From: a virus
Reading direction: 5' to 3' (one strand)
DNA length: 37,789 nt
Virus record (IMG/VR): IMGVR_UViG_3300030103_004456
Coordinates: 1 to 37,789 of that record
Position numbers and translations under genes: made by a program
In this document: positions 30,307-37,789 of the stretch, piece after piece
Layout of the letters: every line of letters starts with the position of its first letter
Numbering within the stretch: position 1 is the stretch's first letter
The notes under the pieces: generated by a model
Database searches by the model: none
Seen by the model: only the letters and a program-made list of their open reading frames with translations
What the model was told of the DNA's origin: nothing

Positions 30307-32430
30307 ATGGCGAATATCAAGAAGAATTTTAATTTCCGTAACGGTGTGCAGGTTGATGATGACAATCTGGCAGTAACCGCTGCTGGCTTAGTCGGCATCG
30401 GGACTACCATACCAACAGAGTCGCTGGATGTTAGGGGAAATGTTACGATAACTGGATTCACGAGTGCATCCACAATGAGTGTTGGAGTTTTAACTATAAC
30501 TGAGTTAGAACCATCTAAAGTTATCGGTGCAGGAGTTAGTATTGTAAGTGGTATTATTACAGCTCAGGGAACAGGAATTGTAACATACTTTGGTGATGCT
30601 AGAAATTTATCAGGTATGCCAACTTCTCAATGGGAAGATAAAGATGTAGGACTAGGGTTTACTAGCATATACAACACAGGTGGTAATGTTGGGGTGGGAA
30701 CCGAAGATCCCCGTTCTACCCTTCAAATTGGTAACAATGTTGATGCTGGAGAAAAAGGTGTAGGTATTAGTTCTGTTGGTAACATAAATGCAACTGGTAT
30801 TGTAACAGCATCTAGTTTCGTTGGTGCTGTCACAGGTGATGTAACTGGAAATCTTACTGGAAATGTAACAGGAAATATTAATTCAACAGGTGTATCAACA
30901 ACAGCAGATCTCAAAGTTACTGAACTAGATGTAGATGGTCATGCTAACTTTGACAATGTTTCAGTTGCTGGTGTATCTACATTTACTGGACTGATTGATG
31001 GTAATGGTGGTGCAAATATTGATAATGTTCAGATTGGAGTTACAGGTGACAATGAAATTGACACATCGACTGGTAATCTAACGATTGATTCTGCTGGTGG
31101 AACAGTTATAGTTGACGACCAGCTTGAAGTCACAGGTACATCTGCATTTACAGGATTAGCAGACTTCAATACGGGTGCAACATTAGGTAACGTAAGAATT
31201 TCTGTTGGTGGAGACAATGAAATTGATACAGTAGCAGGTGGACTTATCTTAGACTCTCAAAATGGGTTGACAACGATTGACGACAATGTGTCAGTCGCAG
31301 GTATTACTACTTTTGATCAAAGCATTGCTGTTGTTGGAACAACCACAACTAGAAATCTATTAGTTACTGGAGTTTCAACATTCACTGGTTCGATTAGTGC
31401 AAACCCAATGACTGTTTCTAATGTCTCAGTCACTTCAGGACTTGGCATTGGTTCAACTGAAACACCTGCATTTGATGTTCAGGTTAGAAAAACAGGTAAT
31501 GCAGAGATACAAGTAACAAGCACAGGTGGACTTGCATCAATTAGTGTTGGTAAGGAAGTTGGAACTGGTAGATCAAATACATCTGAAATCAGATTTGGTG
31601 GTGGAACAGGTTTCCCATATAGTTCTAGCACATCATTAGATATAGTTAACTATGATACTGGTAACTTTAATTACCATCTAAGTGCAAATAATGCTGGTGC
31701 TGTTGCTGGTGACTTTATTTGGCATAAAGGTAAGAACAATAATAGAATGATGACCCTAACTGGTATTGGCGGGTCACTTGGTATCGGAGTTACTCAACCA
31801 ACAGAAACTTTACACGTTGGTGGAAATGGATTTGTCGCTGGTAACTTTACTGTTGATGATACAGTAATTACAAACACATTAAATGTTACTGGTGGTGCAT
31901 CATTTGGTAACTTAAGCAGTGCACAACTTACTTCAACATTGATTGGAAATGTAAGTGCAACATCTGGTGTATCCACATTCTTTAATATTAAAGTAACTGA
32001 CCCAAATAATAACTTTGCTGGTATTGGTATTAAGACTGATAATACTGGTAATCTACCATTTGATTTCTTTGGTGGTTCAGGATTATTATCAACTAGAGTT
32101 TTAATATCTGAAGATGGTGTTGTTGGTTTAGGAACTGATATTCTTCATAGTGATGTAGATATTGTTGCTGATACGAAGAAACTTACATTGTCTGGTCTTG
32201 GTGTAGGAGTAACAACACCAACTGCTGCTGTTGACTTTAAGAACGCTGGACAAGATGGCACAGGTGCATTTGCAAATAGAATGTATATGTATCCACCTCA
32301 AGTTACTCAAACTCAAAGAGATAACTTGGTGGGAGTTACAAATGGTGCTGTCATTTATAATACATCAGCAGGTGGTGGAAACGGAAAACTTCAGGTTCGT
32401 TCAGGAGGAGCTTGGGTTGACTTACATTAA
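30307..32430 (+). CDS. Tail-fibre-like repeat protein
   Basis: 707 residues made almost wholly of short beta repeats. Units include GIGTTIPTESLDVRGNVTIT, VSVAGVSTFTG, STGNLTIDSAGGT, GVTGDNEIDTSTG and the run GDVTGNLTGNVTGNI. The N-terminus ANIKKNFNFRNGVQVDDDNL is a fibre-attachment type seen in cyanophages. The C-terminus (TQTQRDNLVGVTNGAVIYNT, then GKLQVRSGGAWVDLH) resembles a small tip domain. AT-rich 19-nt leader after the S74 fibre suggests co-transcription. It is likely another fibre or long structural rod of the tail; which one cannot be told. Confidence 0.72.
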   Translation: MANIKKNFNFRNGVQVDDDNLAVTAAGLVGIGTTIPTESLDVRGNVTITGFTSASTMSVGVLTITELEPSKVIGAGVSIVSGIITAQGTGIVTYFGDARNLSGMPTSQWEDKDVGLGFTSIYNTGGNVGVGTEDPRSTLQIGNNVDAGEKGVGISSVGNINATGIVTASSFVGAVTGDVTGNLTGNVTGNINSTGVSTTADLKVTELDVDGHANFDNVSVAGVSTFTGLIDGNGGANIDNVQIGVTGDNEIDTSTGNLTIDSAGGTVIVDDQLEVTGTSAFTGLADFNTGATLGNVRISVGGDNEIDTVAGGLILDSQNGLTTIDDNVSVAGITTFDQSIAVVGTTTTRNLLVTGVSTFTGSISANPMTVSNVSVTSGLGIGSTETPAFDVQVRKTGNAEIQVTSTGGLASISVGKEVGTGRSNTSEIRFGGGTGFPYSSSTSLDIVNYDTGNFNYHLSANNAGAVAGDFIWHKGKNNNRMMTLTGIGGSLGIGVTQPTETLHVGGNGFVAGNFTVDDTVITNTLNVTGGASFGNLSSAQLTSTLIGNVSATSGVSTFFNIKVTDPNNNFAGIGIKTDNTGNLPFDFFGGSGLLSTRVLISEDGVVGLGTDILHSDVDIVADTKKLTLSGLGVGVTTPTAAVDFKNAGQDGTGAFANRMYMYPPQVTQTQRDNLVGVTNGAVIYNTSAGGGNGKLQVRSGGAWVDLH

Positions 32431-32451
32431 ATGATTGTGTAATATATTATT

Positions 32452-33147
32452 ATGACATTTGAGACATTTAATATCTTTCCCACTACATTGTACGTGGGGA
32501 AAATGCTTGATCACGAAAAATATAAGGAAGAGTTCTATAAAGTATATCCTCGATATGATTATGAGGAAACTGATATAGACAATACTGTAAGTGAAAATCT
32601 AGGTAAACCATTTATTCACTTAGAGGATAGTTTAGATACACTCTTCAACGAGATTGCCATACACGCAAAGAAATATGTGTGCGAGGTTTTAGAATACAAG
32701 GATATTTTTAATTATGTTATAACAAAGTCTTGGTTATCAAGAGCAAGAAGGTCTGATAATGAAATAAGATGGCATATACATTCGACAAGTCATATATCAT
32801 TTGTTTATTATTTGTCAACACCATCTAATTCTCACGCTGTAGAATTTTCTAATACTTGTAGTAAGAATGATTTATTTCAAGCAATGAACGCAGAGGACAC
32901 AGATGAACCTGAAAGAAATATCGTAAATAATTTTAATGCACTTAACTCCCCTGCATTTTATATGCAACCAATAGAGGGTCATTTAATTTTATTCCCAAGT
33001 TCCTTATCACATCATACTCGATTTTTAGGTGGTGAGTTTCAAGGTGAAAGACTTGGAATTGTAGGTGATATGTCACTTATTCTCAAAGAGGATCAACTTC
33101 ATTATTCAACAGGATACATAGACAACAAATATTGGAAAAAATACTAA
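32452..33147 (+). CDS. 2OG-Fe(II) oxygenase family protein
   Basis: 231 residues. The segment WHIHSTSHISFVYYLSTPSN with His108 and His110, and the distal EGHLILFPSSLSHHT with His187/His188, match the putative 2OG-Fe(II) oxygenase family common in marine phages, where HxH or HxD plus a distal His bind iron. Here the first pair is H-x-H rather than H-x-D, so metal binding may differ. The first 60 residues (FNIFPTTLYVGKM) are also family-like. It lies between a fibre and an adhesin gene, so a structural-protein substrate is possible. Confidence 0.7.
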   Translation: MTFETFNIFPTTLYVGKMLDHEKYKEEFYKVYPRYDYEETDIDNTVSENLGKPFIHLEDSLDTLFNEIAIHAKKYVCEVLEYKDIFNYVITKSWLSRARRSDNEIRWHIHSTSHISFVYYLSTPSNSHAVEFSNTCSKNDLFQAMNAEDTDEPERNIVNNFNALNSPAFYMQPIEGHLILFPSSLSHHTRFLGGEFQGERLGIVGDMSLILKEDQLHYSTGYIDNKYWKKY

Positions 33148-33151
33148 ATAA
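33144..33151 (+). promoter_or_regulatory. Late-type promoter CTAAATAA
   Basis: CTAAATA overlapping the stop codon of the preceding gene, ending 18 nt before the ATG at 33169. Confidence 0.5.
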
Positions 33152-33168
33152 TAAAAAAAGATATAGAT

Positions 33169-34197
33169 ATGACTTTACCATCATCAGGTAATCCATTATC
33201 ATTCTCACAGATAAGCGGTGAGTTTGGTGATAATGATACAAGTTCATTAGGTGGATATAGAATAAGATCAGGTAATCAAAGTTACCCACAAGATTTTGGT
33301 GGTGGATTTTCAGTATCAAGTCTTGATACAGGTATTCCATCTTCTGGTCCGATTAAATTTTCTGATTTCTACGGGAAAAGTTTAAATATTGTTGTTGATT
33401 TTCATACTGGTGGAGCTGAAACCCGTCAAAATGCAAAGACCAGATTTAACAGTAATAATGTGTCAGTCATAGGTGGATATGCTTCTAAACCAGCAAATAC
33501 ATCAGGAAAAAAGGTAACTGTTTACGTTAATAAGCAGATTGGTTCTAATACAAACTCTAGGTTCAATGTTGCACTTAAGACAGGTAATTGGGATAGTAAT
33601 ACTACACTTAATATAAGAACAGGCACATCAGGAAAAATATTTGGATCTGGTGGTACTGGTGGAAGAGGTGGTAATGGTGGTAACACTAATGGAGAACCAG
33701 GTACAGAGGGGTCAAGTGCTTTAGGTATTACATTCGCAGGAACAACCATCACAAATAATGGTAGAATCCAAAGTGGATATGGTGGTGGCGGTGGTGGTGC
33801 AGGTCGTGGAAGAAGCGTATCAGCAGGTAAAAAATCATCAGTATTTAGAACACAGTCAGGTGGTGGCGGTGGTGGAGGAGCAGGTCGACCTATTGGACAG
33901 GGAGGACCTGGCGGAACAGGAGGAAATAATTTTAACGGTGGTGCTGGCGGTAATGGTACTAACACAGTTGCTGGAACTTCTGGTGCTGGTGGATCAGAAT
34001 CTGGTGCTGGTGGAACAGGAGGAGGACCAAATATTGATGCTAACGCTGCCAAAGCACCAAATGGTGGTAATAGTGGTGGTGGAAGTGGTGGTCAAGGAGG
34101 AAATAATGGATTTGCAATTATCACTTCAGGTTCAGCACCAAGTATTTCAGGCAACGCAATTATAGGTCGAACAAAAACTAACACGAACCCTACATGA
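33169..34197 (+). CDS. Glycine-rich distal tail adhesin (gp38-like)
   Basis: 342 residues. The N-terminus TLPSSGNPLSFSQISGEFG and SGPIKFSDFYGKS are common in cyanophage adhesins. Residues about 155-320 are poly-glycine-rich stretches (GSGGTGGRGGNGG, GGGGGGAGRGRS, GGGGGGGAGRP, GGAGGNGTN, GGSGGQGGN) interrupted by short variable segments. This is the arrangement of T4-superfamily gp38 adhesins (phage S16 type), where polyglycine helices stack and exposed loops recognise the receptor. It would sit at the tip of a long tail fibre and set host range. The assignment rests on composition and context. Confidence 0.68.
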   Translation: MTLPSSGNPLSFSQISGEFGDNDTSSLGGYRIRSGNQSYPQDFGGGFSVSSLDTGIPSSGPIKFSDFYGKSLNIVVDFHTGGAETRQNAKTRFNSNNVSVIGGYASKPANTSGKKVTVYVNKQIGSNTNSRFNVALKTGNWDSNTTLNIRTGTSGKIFGSGGTGGRGGNGGNTNGEPGTEGSSALGITFAGTTITNNGRIQSGYGGGGGGAGRGRSVSAGKKSSVFRTQSGGGGGGGAGRPIGQGGPGGTGGNNFNGGAGGNGTNTVAGTSGAGGSESGAGGTGGGPNIDANAAKAPNGGNSGGGSGGQGGNNGFAIITSGSAPSISGNAIIGRTKTNTNPT

Positions 34198-34535
34198 TTC
34201 CAGTTAATATTATTTTTAAAGTGACAAAACATAACCCAGACGATAAATCAATCGAGATTAAATCTTGCTGTCAAAATTCATCTAAACCTATAGATGAATA
34301 CCCAACAGTTCGTGTAGAATATCGTCAACTAGATTTCAGTTCGACATATAATTTACAAGAAAGTATTCGTAGTGTAGCGACTGATCAGGCAATTAAACAA
34401 TTTAGAGATGAAAAAATATTAGATGAGAACCAAACTAATGAGATTGTTGATGGACTTGACATTGATGGATTAGTTGGTAAAATAGTAAAGATATCCTATG
34501 AGGATATGGGTTTGATGCGGGAGATTATTTTATGA
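34194..34535 (+). CDS. Hypothetical protein after the adhesin gene
   Basis: 113 residues, starting in an ATGA overlap with the adhesin stop. The sequence alternates beta strands and helices (IPVNIIFKVTKHNPDDKSIE, VRVEYRQLDFSSTYN, IVDGLDIDGLVGKIVKI). It contains a CC pair at residues 25-26. No domain is recognised. Tight coupling to the adhesin suggests a folding or virion-assembly partner, but nothing in the sequence proves this. Confidence 0.6.
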   Translation: MIPVNIIFKVTKHNPDDKSIEIKSCCQNSSKPIDEYPTVRVEYRQLDFSSTYNLQESIRSVATDQAIKQFRDEKILDENQTNEIVDGLDIDGLVGKIVKISYEDMGLMREIIL

Positions 34536-35038
34536 CAACGTGCAAGAGATACTTTCGTAATTGTAATGATTTTGGTATATGTGTGAATATTGGAAAGAAA
34601 GGATATGTTCTTGCAGAAGACCCGATAGAAAGAAAAACAATATTCCAATATGTAATCTATGGTGTAGGTAAGTTTGCAAAGATATTTGACTCAAACTATA
34701 TTACGTTCGAGAAAGGTAATTTCTATGATGTTCGAGAATATCAAAAACATAATGTGGTATTTGAGGCACAGGAAGATTTCTTTCTCATAGGATTTAATAG
34801 ATTTGATGAACACAACTGGGAAGGTAGATTAATTAAAGAAGATGAAAAGATACTAGATTTACATAGCATCTATGATAAACCAATACCAACTAATCACAGA
34901 TGTTTTCTAGTTTGCTTTGATGGCAACCCTATAGTAAATGATAAGAAGTTTAAGAGGTATGAGTTCTCTGAAGTTACATATCCTAGAGAATATAAAATAA
35001 ACTTGAATGATGGAGTTCTTGGATTTTTTGTAAGATAA
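34532..35038 (+). CDS. Hypothetical protein, unknown function
   Basis: 168 residues, overlapping the previous stop by 4 nt. It is rich in aromatic and charged residues (FQYVIYGVGKFAKIFDSNYI, FDEHNWEGRLI, EFSEVTYPREYKI). The strand pattern suggests a compact beta fold. No catalytic motif or known family is recognised. It is one of three overlapping genes (34194-35514) ending with a hydroxylase-like protein, so its product may act with that enzyme. Confidence 0.6.
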   Translation: MTTCKRYFRNCNDFGICVNIGKKGYVLAEDPIERKTIFQYVIYGVGKFAKIFDSNYITFEKGNFYDVREYQKHNVVFEAQEDFFLIGFNRFDEHNWEGRLIKEDEKILDLHSIYDKPIPTNHRCFLVCFDGNPIVNDKKFKRYEFSEVTYPREYKINLNDGVLGFFVR

Positions 35039-35514
35039 TGTTGACCAAAGATAATCTAAAAGAATTATATAAGTGGGCAAGTCAGTCGAAGTTTCCACTT
35101 AAAAAAGCACCTACCACAGTAGGATATTCCAATAAAGACATATACATTTGTGGATTAAAGTATATTCGTAAAAATATTAATATCCGTAAGAGTTTGATGA
35201 CTGAAAGTGTTTATAATATTATGAAGAATGATGAGATATTATATGCAGTATATTCAAGATTTAGTGGTGGAACTATACTCAAACCACACAAAGACCCTGA
35301 CGTTTATAGTGACAGATATAAAAGAGTACAGATACCATTAGATGTCACAAAAGATTTTTATATGGTATGGAATGGAGAGAATGTTTATTGGGAAAATGGT
35401 GTGACACAAGTATATCATGTAATGGATAATATACATTCCGCATTTAATAATAGTGATAAGACGATGGAATTTTTATTCATAGATGTGAAATTAGAAACTG
35501 AGGTTGAAATATGA
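35038..35514 (+). CDS. Aspartyl/asparaginyl beta-hydroxylase-like protein
   Basis: 158 residues, starting at the last base of the previous stop codon (TAATG). Family-like features: LKPHKDPDVYSDRYKRVQIP with His84 and Asp86, YMVWNGENVYWENG, the distal IHSAFNNSD with His133, and a final FLFIDV strand. This matches the double-stranded beta-helix 2OG-dependent hydroxylases that modify Asp/Asn side chains. The substrate is unknown; the preceding small proteins and the adhesin are candidates by neighbourhood. It is the third 2OG-oxygenase-like gene of the window. Confidence 0.68.
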   Translation: MLTKDNLKELYKWASQSKFPLKKAPTTVGYSNKDIYICGLKYIRKNINIRKSLMTESVYNIMKNDEILYAVYSRFSGGTILKPHKDPDVYSDRYKRVQIPLDVTKDFYMVWNGENVYWENGVTQVYHVMDNIHSAFNNSDKTMEFLFIDVKLETEVEI

Positions 35515-35575
35515 AAAACTATACATACCTTTGGTATGGTTGTTCGTGAAGCTATAAGAATTTTTAAGACCCGAC

Positions 35576-35604
35576 TTGCAAGAGGAGGGTTTTTGTGCTA
35601 TAAT
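35576..35604 (+). promoter_or_regulatory. Sigma70-like promoter of the methylase gene
   Basis: TTGCAA at 35576-35581, a 17-nt spacer and TATAAT at 35599-35604. It lies in the 112-nt gap after the hydroxylase-like gene, which also holds a CATACC-TTT-GGTATG hairpin (35524-35538) without a T-run. Confidence 0.65.
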
Positions 35605-35626
35605 GGGGAGAAAGTATGAGGTATGA

Positions 35627-36598
35627 ATGGTCGATTGTAAGTATATACAAGACGATTGTGTAAGATATTCAGATAATTGTAAAGAACAGTATGATTCGAT
35701 AGTCACAGACCCACCCTACGGAATTGAGTATCTTGGTAACAGTTGGGATACTTACCAGAATTGTGTGGCATTTAAGAGTGGAACTTGGGAGTCGATTGCA
35801 AAGACACTCAAACCAGGTGGACACTTGCTTATCTTTGGTGCATCGAAGACCTTTCATCGACTCACTTGTGCTGTTGAGGACTCAGGACTGAGGATTAAAG
35901 ATGTCTTGATGTGGTTATATGGTCAAGGTATGCCGAAGAGTCAGAACATCGGTAAGAAAGACCCGAAGTGGGAAGGATGGGGAACTGGACTGAAACCTTG
36001 CTATGAACCGATACTGTTAGCACAGAAACCTATCTCAGAGAAGACAATCGTGAAGAACTGTCAGAAACATGGAGTGGGTGGTATCAATATCGAAGAGTCG
36101 AGATTGGAGTCAGGTAGATGGGCAGGGAATGTATTACACGATGGAAGTGAAGAGGTCGAGAATGAGTTTGCAAGATTTGGTGAGCGTGGGAATGGTTGGT
36201 CGAGAAACTATGGTGTAGAGGATTATCAGGGAAGACAATATGGTGGTGGTGTCTTTGGTGGAGGTGGTTACATTGGTGATACTACCTATTGTGATGAAGG
36301 AACTGCGAGTCGGTTCTTTTATTCGACAAAGAGTTCAGTTAAAGAGAGAACACATAATCGAACGATTGAAAATGACCACCCGACTGTCAAGAACCTAGAG
36401 TTGATGAAGTATCTAATCAAACTCATCACACCCAAAGGGGGAACTGTATTTGACCCATTTGCAGGGTCAGGAACAACTCTCATCGCAGCGAAAGAACTTG
36501 GATATAATTCGATGGGGGTTGAACTATCAGAAGAGTATTGTAAGATTATTAAAGACAGAATACAATCTGTCACATCACCACTTGAACAAGTGCTGTAG
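35627..36598 (+). CDS. Orphan DNA methyltransferase (DPPY / FAGSGTT type)
   Basis: 323 residues. Motif IV is DPPY at residues 28-31 and motif I is FAGSGTT at 278-284, an order (IV before I) of the beta group of N4-cytosine/N6-adenine methylases. The SAM-binding part continues LGYNSMGVELSEEYCKII. The region between (about 140-245) is Gly/Arg-rich and variable and likely the target recognition part. No restriction partner is next to it; phage orphan methylases protect DNA from host restriction or regulate packaging and replication. It has its own sigma70-like promoter, and a helicase gene follows. Confidence 0.87.
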   Translation: MVDCKYIQDDCVRYSDNCKEQYDSIVTDPPYGIEYLGNSWDTYQNCVAFKSGTWESIAKTLKPGGHLLIFGASKTFHRLTCAVEDSGLRIKDVLMWLYGQGMPKSQNIGKKDPKWEGWGTGLKPCYEPILLAQKPISEKTIVKNCQKHGVGGINIEESRLESGRWAGNVLHDGSEEVENEFARFGERGNGWSRNYGVEDYQGRQYGGGVFGGGGYIGDTTYCDEGTASRFFYSTKSSVKERTHNRTIENDHPTVKNLELMKYLIKLITPKGGTVFDPFAGSGTTLIAAKELGYNSMGVELSEEYCKIIKDRIQSVTSPLEQVL

Positions 36599-36609
36599 GA
36601 TGCTATCAT
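36582..36609 (+). promoter_or_regulatory. Sigma70-like promoter of the helicase gene
   Basis: TTGAAC at 36582-36587, a 16-nt spacer and TATCAT at 36604-36609, overlapping the methylase 3' end. The -35 lies inside the perfect inverted repeat CACTTG-AA-CAAGTG (36579-36592). RNA would start near 36616, which favours the ATG at 36630 over the in-frame ATG at 36612. Confidence 0.5.
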
Positions 36610-36629
36610 ATATGTATCGAAAGGAAATT

Positions 36630-37789
36630 ATGCAACTTAGACCCCATCAAACAGAAGCACTACAGGCAATGGAGGACAATGACTTAGGACAGGTCATTGT
36701 TCCTACTGGTGGTGGTAAGACGATGTGTATGATACACGATGTCATTCGTGAGATTACTGATTGTGACTATGAGAAAACCTTTGTTGTAGTTGCTCCTCGC
36801 ATACTTCTTGCAGAGCAGTTAGGTAGAGAGTTTATTGAGATACTTGATATTAATTTCAATACATCATTCTCTTATATGCACGTTCATAGTGGTAAAGTCA
36901 AGGGTATGTACAATACTACAAAACCTCTTGAGATACAGGAGTTTGTTGAGAGTTGTACTGGTCACAAGATGATGTTTACTACATATCATTCACTTCACAG
37001 AATACAAGAGAGTGGTGTTGATGTTGACACTATCTACTTTGATGAAGCACACAATTCAGTACAGAGAAACTTTTTCCCTGCGACTGAATACTTCTCAAAT
37101 AATGCTCATCGTTGCTACTACTTCACAGCAACACCAAAGCACAGTAAGACAGTCTTCAAGGCGGGTATGAACGATAAGGATGTATATGGTAAAGTGATAT
37201 GTCAAATCCCTGCTCCAACTCTTGTGAGGGCGGGTTACATACTACCACCTAAAGTTGAGGTGTATCGTTCAAGAATACTCAAGAAAGATGAGTTAGTTGC
37301 TGACAGAGATTGTGAGCAAATGGTCAATGCGATTGATAACATTCGCAAGGACAAAGTATTGATATGTGCAAAGTCAACCAAGCAGATTGTAAGTCTTATC
37401 TCAAGGACAGAGTTTGTAACTGAACTTGCTCACAGAGGTTACAGTTGGATGATGATTACATCAAAGACAGGTGCGATGATTGATGGTGAGAAGGTGACAA
37501 GAGAGGAGTTTTTTGATACACTTAATGCGTGGGGTAGAGACTACAACAAAAGGTTCGTAGTTCTACATCACAGTATCCTATCTGAGGGTATCAATGTCAA
37601 TGGTCTTGAAGCAGTTTTGTTTATGCGTAATATGGACTACATAGGTATCAGTCAGACAATCGGTAGAGTAATTCGTAAGGGTGCAGATGACAAAGTATTT
37701 GGTCTTGTATGTGTTCCTGTTTACTCTAATGTAGGTATCTCTACAGCAAAGAAAGTTGAGGCAGTAGTTGATACTATCTTCAATCAAGG
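36630..37789 (+). CDS. Superfamily 2 DNA/RNA helicase (3' truncated)
   Basis: 386 complete codons, open to the window end. AAGGAAA at 36621 is the ribosome binding site. Helicase motifs in order: MQLRPHQTEALQAM (Q-motif-like), VPTGGGKT (motif I), VVVAPRILLAEQ (Ia), FTTYHSLH, DEAH (motif II), YYFTATP (motif III), VLICAKSTKQI (IV), VVLHHSILSEGINV (V) and QTIGRVIRKG (VI). This is a DEAH-type SF2 helicase of the ResIII/UvsW-like group; T4 UvsW remodels branched DNA. The start follows a methylase gene directly, so a joint DNA-modification or fork-processing role is possible. Confidence 0.87.
   Translation, partial: MQLRPHQTEALQAMEDNDLGQVIVPTGGGKTMCMIHDVIREITDCDYEKTFVVVAPRILLAEQLGREFIEILDINFNTSFSYMHVHSGKVKGMYNTTKPLEIQEFVESCTGHKMMFTTYHSLHRIQESGVDVDTIYFDEAHNSVQRNFFPATEYFSNNAHRCYYFTATPKHSKTVFKAGMNDKDVYGKVICQIPAPTLVRAGYILPPKVEVYRSRILKKDELVADRDCEQMVNAIDNIRKDKVLICAKSTKQIVSLISRTEFVTELAHRGYSWMMITSKTGAMIDGEKVTREEFFDTLNAWGRDYNKRFVVLHHSILSEGINVNGLEAVLFMRNMDYIGISQTIGRVIRKGADDKVFGLVCVPVYSNVGISTAKKVEAVVDTIFNQ

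Noticed and set aside
33522-34052. Long proline-rich minus-strand frame opposite the adhesin
   Set aside because: It is the antisense of glycine codons in the adhesin, with no start signals; a composition artefact.
35524-35538. Hairpin CATACC-TTT-GGTATG as a terminator
   Set aside because: The stem is only 6 bp and no T-run follows.
35536-35619. 27-codon frame (MVVREAIRIFKTRL...) between the hydroxylase and methylase genes
   Set aside because: It overlaps the methylase promoter, has no ribosome binding site and no recognised relatives.
1-37789. CRISPR array, IS element or tRNA genes
   Set aside because: No regularly spaced long repeats, terminal inverted repeats with transposase, or tRNA-like folds were seen; the only short regular repeat is the gp32 leader.

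Overview
The window is a contiguous piece of a low-GC, T4-like marine cyanophage (cyanomyovirus), open at both ends. The phage assignment rests on recognisable T4-type genes: gp32, gp33, gp59, PhoH, gp4, gp48, gp53, gp54-like and gp26-like proteins, a gp27-like hub, a gp5 OB-fold hub, a tail-collar fibre and an S74 fibre. The cyanobacterial host is inferred from a DUF4278 peptide, a DUF1825 protein, ThyX, a glutaredoxin, an NtcA-type box and RNA elements resembling the cyanobacterial glnA/Downstream-peptide glutamine aptamers. The AT-rich composition suggests Prochlorococcus or a close relative, but that is inference.

Layout. 1-1306: end of a tail-fibre-like gene and a tail-assembly-chaperone-like gene. 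1299-2771 (minus): a flavin-dependent halogenase homologue. 2938-4524: glutaredoxin and small conserved phage genes. 4525-5070: a regulatory island with an NtcA-type box, a promoter, two glutamine-aptamer-like RNA elements (the second enclosing a 53-codon gene), a DUF4278 peptide gene and a terminator. 5100-11091: a tightly overlapping replication/nucleotide/late-transcription block (frameshifted MT-A70 methylase, thyX, 2OG oxygenase, phoH, RecB-like nuclease, gp33, gp59, DUF1825, gp32). 11121-13901 (minus): gp53, gp48, a conserved unknown and gp4. 13934-24221: tail tube/baseplate hub/spike operon. 24546-34197: very long fibre and adhesin genes. 34194-35514: three small genes ending in an Asp/Asn-hydroxylase-like protein. 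35627-37789: an orphan DNA methylase and a truncated SF2 helicase.

Regulation. Sigma70-like promoters (TTG-rich -35, N16-17, TATAAT-like -10) precede early-type genes. A CTAAATA or ATAAATA element, usually 18-28 nt before the start codon, precedes most structural transcription units on both strands and is taken as the late promoter, presumably read with gp33 from this window and gp55/gp45 encoded elsewhere.

Most notable: (1) the nitrogen-sensing-looking leader at 4577-4895, with tandem glutamine-aptamer-like folds, the second split by an open reading frame whose start codon lies in one helix strand; (2) a four-unit, exactly 9-nt repeat forming nearly the whole gp32 mRNA leader, a likely autogenous operator; (3) a T TTT TTC slippery heptamer at the end of the gp26-like gene that would fuse it by -1 frameshift to the next small gene, directly before a tape-measure-like gene; (4) a halogenase with Gln in place of the catalytic Glu; (5) a frame disruption in the MT-A70 methylase. 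Family assignments are from motifs and memory of homologues; no database search was run.
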